Below are positions 57,279 through 64,000 of a DNA stretch of 64,000 nucleotides, one piece after another. How positions within the stretch are numbered: the stretch's first letter is position 1; each line of letters begins with the position of its first letter. Both the position numbers and the translations under genes were made by a program. The DNA is from Selenihalanaerobacter shriftii (lineage in GTDB: Bacteria > Bacillota > Halanaerobiia > Halobacteroidales > Acetohalobiaceae): positions 220,462 to 284,461 of the forward strand of contig NZ_FUWM01000003.1 of assembly GCF_900167185.1 (NCBI RefSeq). The letters run 5' to 3'. The notes below the pieces were generated by a model. The model was not told the origin of the DNA and made no database searches. It saw only the letters and a list, made by a program, of their open reading frames with translations.

Positions 57279-58211
57279 CTAATTTCTATTTTTAGTTAAT
57301 AGTTCTTTAGCTTTTCTTATATCATTTTCAATTTGACTAATTAATGCTATTTCATCTTTAAAACATAATTCACCACGTAATCGTTTAATAAATTCTACTT
57401 CAATCTCTTGTTGATAAAGATTACCTGTAAAATCAAAAATATGAACTTCAATCGTAAATTCATGCTTATTAAATGTTGGCCGCGGACCTAAATGAGCTAT
57501 TCCTTGCAATCGTTCATCACCTATGTGGGCATAGATAGCATAAACTCCAGTTTTAGGAATAACATAGTTTGTTACTGGTTTTAAATTAGCCGTTGGAAAG
57601 CCTAACTCTCTACCACGCTGGTCCCCATTAATTACTTGCCCCTCTAAAAAATAATTTCTAGATAAATACTTCTTTACATCTCCTATTTGGCCTTTTTTAA
57701 TCAAATTTCTAATATAAGTACTACTAACTACCTGTTTATCGATTTTCACAGGGACTAATACCTCAACTTCAAAGTTAAACTTTTTTCCTAACTTCTTTAG
57801 TCTACCCACATTACCTAATCCTTTATATCCAAACCTAAAATCTTTTCCAACTATTATTTTTTTAGCATTAATCCCCTCAACTAGGTAATCCTTGACAAAG
57901 TCTTCAAAATGCAATTTAGAAAACTCATTAGTAAATTCCTCTAAAAACACTTTATCAATACCAAGCTCTTCTAAAATTTTAAATTTCTGTTCCCAACTAG
58001 TTATTAAAAATGGAGCCTTTTTAGGAGTAACTACACTCAAAGGATGGGGAGTAAAACTAAATAAAGCACTCTTGCAACCTAGCTCATCAGCACTCTTAAT
58101 CGCTTCATTCAGAATTTGCTGATGACCATAATGAATTCCATCAAAAGTTCCTAAAGCTACCACTACCTCTTCATTCTCTGATTTAATTGAATTACCTCGA
58201 ATCACTTCCAT
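57279..58211 (-). CDS. ribF: Bifunctional riboflavin kinase / FAD synthetase
   Basis: Makes FMN and FAD from riboflavin. The N-terminal FAD synthetase domain (about 1-180) has ALGTFDGIHYGHQQIL near 16 and SSTYIRNLI near 162; the C-terminal riboflavin kinase domain (about 180-305) has GDQRGRELGFPTANL near 196. At 310 aa it has normal length. In most Firmicutes truB precedes it; here only 111 nt without a gene separate it from nrnA. Confidence 0.96.
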   Translation of the reverse strand: MEVIRGNSIKSENEEVVVALGTFDGIHYGHQQILNEAIKSADELGCKSALFSFTPHPLSVVTPKKAPFLITSWEQKFKILEELGIDKVFLEEFTNEFSKLHFEDFVKDYLVEGINAKKIIVGKDFRFGYKGLGNVGRLKKLGKKFNFEVEVLVPVKIDKQVVSSTYIRNLIKKGQIGDVKKYLSRNYFLEGQVINGDQRGRELGFPTANLKPVTNYVIPKTGVYAIYAHIGDERLQGIAHLGPRPTFNKHEFTIEVHIFDFTGNLYQQEIEVEFIKRLRGELCFKDEIALISQIENDIRKAKELLTKNRN

Positions 58212-58322
58212 GTTAATCTCTCCCCTTTAACAAAAAAGTCTAACCGGTTTAAAGAGATCATCCTCGATGATTTTAGCATATTAATTATACCTTGCATTCA
58301 TCTTTAACACTTAGCTTGCTTT

Positions 58323-59297
58323 TTAAAACTTAGATTCTAATTTGTCTATTACTAGCTCTTCAGCTTCTATTAATGGTAATTGAATAGTACATCCGGCGGC
58401 TCTAGAATGACCACCACCACCAAATTCATGAGCAAATTCATCAACTGGAAAGTAAGTATTCGACCTAAAACTAACTCGAGTTTTATTAAAACCCACTTCC
58501 TTAAAAAGGATTCCTACTTCTACATCTTTTAAGCTACGAGGATAATTTACTAATCCTTCTGTATCTTCCCAAGTAGCTCCTAGATGGTCTAATGTCTCTT
58601 GATTTATACTTATCCATGCAATTTGTTGTTGAGCAGCTATTTGTAGATTATTTAATGCTTCACCTTTTAATCTTAGGCTACTATAACTTTCAGTTCCATA
58701 AACCTGTTTAATTATCTTTTGAGTATCCACTCCAAGTTCTAACATATCTGCAATAATTCTGTGTGTTTCAGAGGAAGTATTTGAATATTTAAAATTACCA
58801 GTGTCAGTAATAATTGCCGTAGTAATTGCCATGCCAAAGTCAACCTGATAATTACTTCCTAACTCTATGGCCAAATTATAAATCAACTCACCAGTAGCAG
58901 AAACTGTGGAGTCTACATAATTATAGACTCCGTACTCATTATTATCCCCATGATGATCTATATTAATTATCTTCTCATCTGCTGATATAAGCTGCTGTAC
59001 TTCTCCAATTCTTTCTAAAGTTCCACAATCTAAGGTGAAATACAGATCATAATCCTTTTTATTCATTTTAAAATCTAGTTCTTCATATAAATGTATGTCG
59101 TCTGTTCCATTTAAAAATCTTAAGTACTCTGGTACTGGATCAGCTAAAATAATATCAATCTCTTTAGCATAAGGTTCTAATAAATATTTTAATCCTAAAA
59201 GTGAACCTATGCTATCTCCATCTGGGCTAACATGGGAAGTCAATAAGAAGGTATCTCTTTTATCTATAAGATTAATCAAATTTTGATACTTTTTCAT
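58323..59297 (-). CDS. nrnA: Bifunctional oligoribonuclease / pAp phosphatase NrnA
   Basis: DHH-family phosphoesterase that degrades nano-RNA and pAp. Motifs are SHVSPDGDSIGS near residue 22, LDCGT near 92, NIDHHGDN near 115 (the DHH site) and the DHHA1 block GGGGHSRAAGC near 300. The frame is open to a TTG at 59306; the ATG at 59297 is taken as start with AAAGGA at good distance. It follows rbfA by 14 nt. Confidence 0.94.
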   Translation of the reverse strand: MKKYQNLINLIDKRDTFLLTSHVSPDGDSIGSLLGLKYLLEPYAKEIDIILADPVPEYLRFLNGTDDIHLYEELDFKMNKKDYDLYFTLDCGTLERIGEVQQLISADEKIINIDHHGDNNEYGVYNYVDSTVSATGELIYNLAIELGSNYQVDFGMAITTAIITDTGNFKYSNTSSETHRIIADMLELGVDTQKIIKQVYGTESYSSLRLKGEALNNLQIAAQQQIAWISINQETLDHLGATWEDTEGLVNYPRSLKDVEVGILFKEVGFNKTRVSFRSNTYFPVDEFAHEFGGGGHSRAAGCTIQLPLIEAEELVIDKLESKF

Positions 59298-59311
59298 AGC
59301 ACCCAATCCTT

Positions 59312-59671
59312 TTATTCATCATTTTCATTCTTCAAATCCTCTAAAATTTTAAAAATCTTAGTTCCACGTTCAATAGAATTATCATATCTAAATAGGATCT
59401 CTGGTGTATGTCTAAGACGAATGCGCTGCCCTAACTCACGGCGGATATAACCAATGGCATTCTCTAACCCTTCCATAGTCTCTTCTTTGACTCCTTCATC
59501 TTTATCATAAACACTAACAAATACTTTAGCATGTCTTAAATCACCGGAAACTTCAACATCAGTTATAGTTACAAATCCAATTCGAGGGTCTTTTATTTCA
59601 TCTTGTAGTAACATTTGACTAATCTCTTTTTTTATTAATTCTCCTACTCTTCTTGGGCGATGATTCGCCAT
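59312..59671 (-). CDS. rbfA: Ribosome-binding factor A
   Basis: A 119-aa KH-like protein that assists late 30S maturation. RRVGELIKKEISQML at the start, DPRIGFVTITDVEVSGDLRHAKVF near 30 and LRHTPEILFRYDNSIERG near 88 are the family marks. It lies 19 nt after infB. Confidence 0.97.
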   Translation of the reverse strand: MANHRPRRVGELIKKEISQMLLQDEIKDPRIGFVTITDVEVSGDLRHAKVFVSVYDKDEGVKEETMEGLENAIGYIRRELGQRIRLRHTPEILFRYDNSIERGTKIFKILEDLKNENDE

Positions 59672-59690
59672 ACCAAATCACTCCTATTAA

Positions 59691-61721
59691 TTACAAGGTT
59701 CTTTTAACTTCTTCATAATCATATATTTCAACAACATCTCCTTGTTTGATATCATTGAAGTTTTCTAAACCTATTCCACATTCATAACCTTGAGAGACTT
59801 CACGTACGTCATCTTGAAATCGTTTAAGTGAACTAATATCTCCTTCAAATATAACTACTCCATCTCTTAATAATCTAGCCTGAGCATTTCTATTTACTTT
59901 ACCACTTGTCACATAAGATCCCGCAATAGTACCTACTTTAGGAATACCAAACGTATCTCTAACTTCTACTCGTCCTAATACTATCTCTTTATAGTCTGGA
60001 TCTAATAGTCCTTCCATAGCTGCTCTTATATCTTCAATAGCTTTATAGATTACACGATAAGTTCTAACGTCAACCTTCTCTTTTTCAGCTATTTGACGGG
60101 CATTATTGTCAGGTCTAACATTAAATCCAATTACAATAGCATTAGAAGCAGTAGCTAACATAATATCAGCCTCACGAATAGCTCCTACACCACTATGTAC
60201 AACTTTAACCTGTACTTCTTCAGTGCTTTGCTGTACTATAGCATCCTTAACGGCTTCTACTGATCCTTGTACATCACCTTTAATAATTAAATTTAAATCT
60301 TTTATTTCTCCTTGCTGAATCTGTTCAAATAAGTCATCTAAACTTACTGTCTGCTTTTGGCCTAAATCTTGTTGTCGTTTTTTACTCTGACGATCTTCAG
60401 CTAAATTTCTAACTTCTTTTTCATCCTCTAATACTTGTAATAAATCTCCTGCTTGTGGCACAGAATTAAAGCCTAAAACTTCAACTGGAGTTGAAGGTCC
60501 AGCCTCTTCTATTCTTTCTCCTTGATCATCAATCATAGCTCTTACTCGACCATGAGATAATCCGGCTACTATTGAATCTCCTATTTTTAAAGTGCCGTTT
60601 TGTACTAAAACAGTCGCTACAGCTCCTCTACCTTTATCTAATTCTGCTTCTACAATTACTCCATTAGCTGGCCGATCAGGATTTGCTTTTAACTCCTCCA
60701 TTTCAGCTACTAAAGTAACCATCTCTAATAGACCATCTATATTTTCTTTCTTTAAGGCAGATATTGGTACGCAAATAGTATCTCCGCCCCACTCTTCTGG
60801 TACCAAACCATACTCTGTTAACTCTTGTTTTACCCGTTCTGGTTGAGCATTATGCCTATCAATCTTATTAATAGCAACAATAATTGGAACCTCCGCTGCT
60901 TGAGCATGATTAATAGCCTCAACTGTCTGTGGCATAACTCCATCATCAGCAGCAACTATTAAAATAGTAATATCCGTTGCTTGTGCTCCTCTAGCACGCA
61001 TAGAAGTAAATGCTTCGTGACCAGGAGTATCCAAAAATGTAAGCTTATCTCCATTAATATTTGCTTGATAAGCACCTATATGTTGAGTAATTCCACCTGC
61101 TTCACTAGCAGTTACATTAGCTTTTCGAATAACATCTAATAATGTAGTCTTACCATGGTCAACATGACCCATTACTGTAACCACTGCTGGTCTATCCTGT
61201 AAATCTTCAGGATTATCTTCTATATCTTGAACTAATTCATTTAATCCTAAATCTTCTTCTTTAATTTCTTCTTCAGGCTCAGTCGTAACTTCATAGCCAT
61301 ATTCATCAGCTATAACTTCAATAGTGTCTTCATCTAATTCTTGATTGATTGTAGCCATAATCCCTAACCCAATTAATTCCTGCATCAATGAATTGGGTTC
61401 CACCTCTAGCTTTTCAGCTAACTTCTTAACTGTTAATGAACTGTCAACTTTAATTACATTTTCCTCACTTTCATTCTCACCGTTATTTTTTTCTTGGTTA
61501 TCTATATTTTTATTTTCATCTTGTGTATCTACATTAGGGGTACCATTAATATCTCCTGCTTCTTGGTCTAATACCATCTCCATTAATAATTCAGATGTCT
61601 TTGTGTCAATAGTACTCATATGACTACTTACATCTACATCTAGTTCATTTAATAACTCTATTACTTCTGAACTAGATAACTCTAAATCCTGAGCTAATTT
61701 ATAAACTCTAACCTTTCCCAT
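59691..61721 (-). CDS. infB: Translation initiation factor IF-2
   Basis: GTPase that brings fMet-tRNA to the 30S subunit. Two IF2-N modules ([19 protein letters not shown] at the start, and [19 protein letters not shown] near 98) precede the G domain with [17 protein letters not shown] and NKID, then domains II-IV. At 676 aa it is a short-linker type. GGAGGTG selects the ATG at 61721 ([10 protein letters not shown]) over 61736. It follows nusA with a gap of about 20 nt, leaving no room for ylxR and ylxQ. Confidence 0.97.
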   Translation of the reverse strand: MGKVRVYKLAQDLELSSSEVIELLNELDVDVSSHMSTIDTKTSELLMEMVLDQEAGDINGTPNVDTQDENKNIDNQEKNNGENESEENVIKVDSSLTVKKLAEKLEVEPNSLMQELIGLGIMATINQELDEDTIEVIADEYGYEVTTEPEEEIKEEDLGLNELVQDIEDNPEDLQDRPAVVTVMGHVDHGKTTLLDVIRKANVTASEAGGITQHIGAYQANINGDKLTFLDTPGHEAFTSMRARGAQATDITILIVAADDGVMPQTVEAINHAQAAEVPIIVAINKIDRHNAQPERVKQELTEYGLVPEEWGGDTICVPISALKKENIDGLLEMVTLVAEMEELKANPDRPANGVIVEAELDKGRGAVATVLVQNGTLKIGDSIVAGLSHGRVRAMIDDQGERIEEAGPSTPVEVLGFNSVPQAGDLLQVLEDEKEVRNLAEDRQSKKRQQDLGQKQTVSLDDLFEQIQQGEIKDLNLIIKGDVQGSVEAVKDAIVQQSTEEVQVKVVHSGVGAIREADIMLATASNAIVIGFNVRPDNNARQIAEKEKVDVRTYRVIYKAIEDIRAAMEGLLDPDYKEIVLGRVEVRDTFGIPKVGTIAGSYVTSGKVNRNAQARLLRDGVVIFEGDISSLKRFQDDVREVSQGYECGIGLENFNDIKQGDVVEIYDYEEVKRTL

Positions 61722-61740
61722 ATTACACACCTCCAACTAA

Positions 61741-62895
61741 TTATTCAGACTCCTCACTTAAATCTATCTCTGTAAAATCAAAATCAGAGCTGAGTTCTTC
61801 CGTTTCTACTTCCTCCGAACTTTCTATATCATCTAATACTTCTTCATCATCTAATGCTTTTTCTTCAACTTGTGATTCACTCTTGATATCTATTTTCCAA
61901 CCAGTTAACTTAGCAGCTAACCTAGCATTTTGACCTTCTTTCCCAATAGCTAATGATAATTGATAGTCAGGAACAATTACTTCCGCTACCTTTTCAGTTT
62001 CTTCTACTTTTACTTCTAATACTTCAGCTGGACTTAAAGAATTAGAAATTAATTTAGCAGGATCTTCACTCCACCTTACAATATCTACCTTTTCATCATT
62101 TAACTCATTAACTACTGCTTGCACTCTCATTCCATTAGGTCCCACACAAGCACCAATAGCATCTACTTCAGAATCATTGGAATATACAGCCATCTTAGAC
62201 CTATATCCTGCTTCACGTGCTATTGCTTCAATTTCCACAATTCCATCATGAATCTCTGGAACTTCTAACTCAAATAATCGTTTTAAAAGTCCTGGATGAG
62301 TTCTCGAAACTAAAATATTTGGACCTTTAGTAGTCTGCTTGACTTCTACAATATAAATCTTAATTCTTTCATTTGGTTCATATGCTTCATTAGGAATCTG
62401 TTCTGGTGGAATTAAGATAGCTTCAGTCCTACCTAGATCAACAATCACATTATCCTTATGATAACGTTGAATAATTCCGGTTAGAATATCTCCTTCTAAG
62501 TTTGCAAATTCTTCATAAACTATGTCTCTTTCTGCTTCCCGAATTCTCTGAATAACAACCTGTTTAGCTGTCTGATCAGCTATTCGTCCAAAATTACCAG
62601 GCGTAACTTCAATTTTAACCATATCTCCTAACTCATAATCAGGGGCTATTTCCTGAGCTTCAGCTAAAGAAATCTCAACATTGGAATCCTCTACTTCTTC
62701 TACTACTTCCTTATTGGAGTAAACATTTACTTCTCCAACATCCTCTTCAATGTCTATTTCTACATTTTGCACAGAACCAAAATTCTTCTTATAAGCAGAC
62801 TTAAGTGCTGCTTTGATAGCATCCAACAACATTTCTTTAGGAATCCCTTTATCCTTCTCAATATCTTCTAACGCCCGAATCAATTCTACATTCAT
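61741..62895 (-). CDS. nusA: Transcription termination/antitermination factor NusA
   Basis: The 384 aa hold an N-terminal RNA-polymerase-binding domain (1-130), S1 (about 135-200), KH1 and KH2 (to about 340; GACVGPNGMRVQAVVNEL and LAIGKEGQNARLAAKLTGW) and a short acidic tail (from about 345) in place of longer C-terminal repeats. It controls pausing and termination. It is the second gene of rimP-nusA-infB. Confidence 0.97.
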   Translation of the reverse strand: MNVELIRALEDIEKDKGIPKEMLLDAIKAALKSAYKKNFGSVQNVEIDIEEDVGEVNVYSNKEVVEEVEDSNVEISLAEAQEIAPDYELGDMVKIEVTPGNFGRIADQTAKQVVIQRIREAERDIVYEEFANLEGDILTGIIQRYHKDNVIVDLGRTEAILIPPEQIPNEAYEPNERIKIYIVEVKQTTKGPNILVSRTHPGLLKRLFELEVPEIHDGIVEIEAIAREAGYRSKMAVYSNDSEVDAIGACVGPNGMRVQAVVNELNDEKVDIVRWSEDPAKLISNSLSPAEVLEVKVEETEKVAEVIVPDYQLSLAIGKEGQNARLAAKLTGWKIDIKSESQVEEKALDDEEVLDDIESSEEVETEELSSDFDFTEIDLSEESE

Positions 62896-62919
62896 GCTAA
62901 ACGCCTCCCTTAGTAATTC

Positions 62920-63381
62920 CTAAAAATCCAAAGCTAAATTAGCTTTTGCAATCTTAGCCCTAGGAATTTCGATAACTTCATTATCATCTGTTTTCAATTT
63001 AACCTTATCATCATGCATACCTAATAATTCTCCAGTAAATGACCGACTACCATCAACAGGTGCATATGTAGAAATATCAACTAAATGACCTGAAAATCTT
63101 ATAAAATCCTCATCCTTCTTTAAAGGTCTATCTAAGCCTGGTGAAGAAACTTCCAATATATATGAATCTTCAATAAGGTCTTCAATATCTAGTAAGTTAC
63201 TTATCTCTTTACTAACATTTTGACAGTTTTCTAAAGTTATACCTGCTTCATCATCAATAAAAATTCTTAAAATCCAATTTTGACCTTCTTTTTGATATTC
63301 TACATCTACTAGCTCTAATTCTTCTTCTTTAATAATCGGCTGAGCTAAATCGAAAACATAATCCTCTGTCTTCTTCCCCAT
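62920..63381 (-). CDS. rimP: Ribosome maturation factor RimP
   Basis: A 153-aa protein needed for 30S assembly. ELVDVEYQKEGQNWILRIFID near residue 20, CQNVSKEIS near 58 and YILEVSSPGLDRPL near 78 are the family blocks. It opens the operon, with AAGGAGGG about 9 nt before the ATG and a structured leader upstream. Confidence 0.96.
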   Translation of the reverse strand: MGKKTEDYVFDLAQPIIKEEELELVDVEYQKEGQNWILRIFIDDEAGITLENCQNVSKEISNLLDIEDLIEDSYILEVSSPGLDRPLKKDEDFIRFSGHLVDISTYAPVDGSRSFTGELLGMHDDKVKLKTDDNEVIEIPRAKIAKANLALDF

Positions 63382-63528
63382 CTAATTGTTCCCTCCTTTT
63401 CTTTTTAGTCTTCCCTAAAGGCTTTGCATTATTCTATTACAATGCTCACTACATTACTACGAGTCTAATCTTTAAATCTATCTTTAACTCACCTAAAAAA
63501 GATGATTTTTTTGATTAACAACAAAGGA

Positions 63529-63560
63529 AAGAGTGGGTCAAACAACTCGCCCCCACTCTT
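63529..63560 (-). promoter_or_regulatory. Leader hairpin upstream of rimP
   Basis: Arms AAGAGTGGG and CCCACTCTT pair around a 14-nt loop and are followed on the minus strand by TCCTTTGTTG. It lies between a likely promoter (63598-63626) and rimP, so it could be an attenuator of the rimP-nusA-infB operon. It could also be the terminator of a gene beyond the window, but no gene is seen in the last 440 bp. Confidence 0.6.
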
Positions 63561-63597
63561 ACCATTACTAAAAATATATACATTATGTCCACATAAC

Positions 63598-63626
63598 ATT
63601 TTAGCATATTCTCCAACTCTTTGCAA
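63598..63626 (-). promoter_or_regulatory. Probable promoter of the rimP operon
   Basis: On the minus strand TTGCAA (63621-63626), a 17-nt spacer and TAAAAT (63598-63603). It is about 220 nt upstream of rimP. Confidence 0.6.
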
Positions 63627-63828
63627 GTTTAATAATGATTAACTAAATAATTGAGAATTGCAAGGTTAAATGCACGGTTTTTCTAAAAAAATTGTCCTCT
63701 GTTTATTTATCCAAAATTTTACATAAAAATAAATGATCTGCTTATCTATAATAATTATATATCAATACTTTAAATAATAATTCATTTGTTTTCCCTACAA
63801 ATACTCAAAATATATTTTTTAAATCTGT

Positions 63829-63867
63829 CAAGGACGTGCGATAGCACGGGCAAAGCCTTTATCCTTG
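63829..63867. repeat. Three-way-junction element in the gene-free right end
   Basis: CAAGGA and TCCTTG enclose two hairpins, CGTGC-GATA-GCACG and GGC-AAA-GCC. It stands out from the surrounding A/T sequence. The rest of 63627-64000 shows no gene, RNA or repeat that I can support. Confidence 0.5.
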
Positions 63868-64000
63868 TACTGATCTAAAAAATATTTTATAATCTTCAGC
63901 TAAGGAAAACAATTAAAATTGTATCTGATTTTACTGTGGTATTTAGAATAAAATTATATTTGTTAAGCAACCGATATTTTTTCTTTAAATATTTCTCTAG

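Noticed and set aside
63382..64000. Small protein gene in the last 0.6 kb
   Set aside because: No frame of useful length with a ribosome site; only the leader and short repeat are supported.
1..64000. CRISPR array, prophage or integrative element
   Set aside because: No regularly spaced repeats, no integrase, transposase or phage structural gene, and the tRNA pair is not flanked by an attachment-like duplication.

Overview
The window is AT-rich, densely coded and almost entirely on the minus strand. It looks like the chromosome of a low-GC, anaerobic, spore-forming Firmicute. Sporulation and germination genes are spread throughout: dpaA/dpaB for dipicolinate synthesis, a YmxH-type protein, a SpoIIIE/FtsK translocase, a SleB-type hydrolase, an amidase-GerM fusion, TepA and YlzJ. 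The gene order around rpsO-pnp and dpaAB-asd-dapG-dapA-RNase J-tepA-ylzJ-spoIIIE-GntR matches the Bacillus/Clostridia order. From the style of the proteins I would guess Halanaerobiales (Halobacteroidaceae-like), but this is inference. I see no phage, insertion sequence or CRISPR array.

Layout, left to right. 1-2.7 kb: carA and the 5' half of carB under an ARG-box promoter. 2.8-7.8 kb: a decayed nucleotidyltransferase-like gene, a small membrane protein, an unexplained inverted-repeat element, putP, nagA and an HD-GYP gene with a frameshifted 5' end. 8-12.6 kb: argC-argJ-argB-argD with a second ARG-box promoter almost identical to that of carA. 12.8-23.1 kb: a mixed housekeeping block holding a BON protein, a SNF2 helicase, surE, tRNA-Pro and tRNA-Met, a CPBP protease, a RodZ-like protein, uppP, recU, a sigma-70 factor that seems to start at ATT, and a LysM protein. 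23.2-29 kb: a nucleoside-type BMP/ABC importer with its GntR regulator. 29-38 kb: a Rossmann-MCP fusion, ftsK/spoIIIE, two Na/Pi cotransporters, ylzJ, tepA and RNase J. 38-44.7 kb: a small multihaem cytochrome c, then dapB-dpaA-dpaB-asd-dapG-dapA behind a lysine riboswitch with an intrinsic terminator. 44.7-54.6 kb: stress, cell-wall and DNA-repair genes, including a DinG helicase with an N-terminal RadC/JAB-like domain. 54.6-63.4 kb: rimP-nusA-infB-rbfA-nrnA-ribF-rpsO-pnp, lacking the usual ylxR, ylxQ and truB. The last 0.6 kb has no gene but carries the operon promoter, a leader hairpin and a small three-way-junction element.

How the parts work together. Two separate transcription units, argCJBD and carAB, appear to answer to one arginine repressor. 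The lysine riboswitch places a shared lysine/diaminopimelate/dipicolinate operon under lysine control, so cell-wall and spore-core precursors come from one switch. The most unusual items are the RadC/JAB-DinG fusion, the cytosolic Rossmann-MCP fusion, the probable ATT start in the sigma factor, the frameshifted HD-GYP gene, the degenerate nucleotidyltransferase, the 123-bp inverted-repeat element at 3.65 kb, the candidate S15 leader and the CX3CH haem site in the cytochrome.
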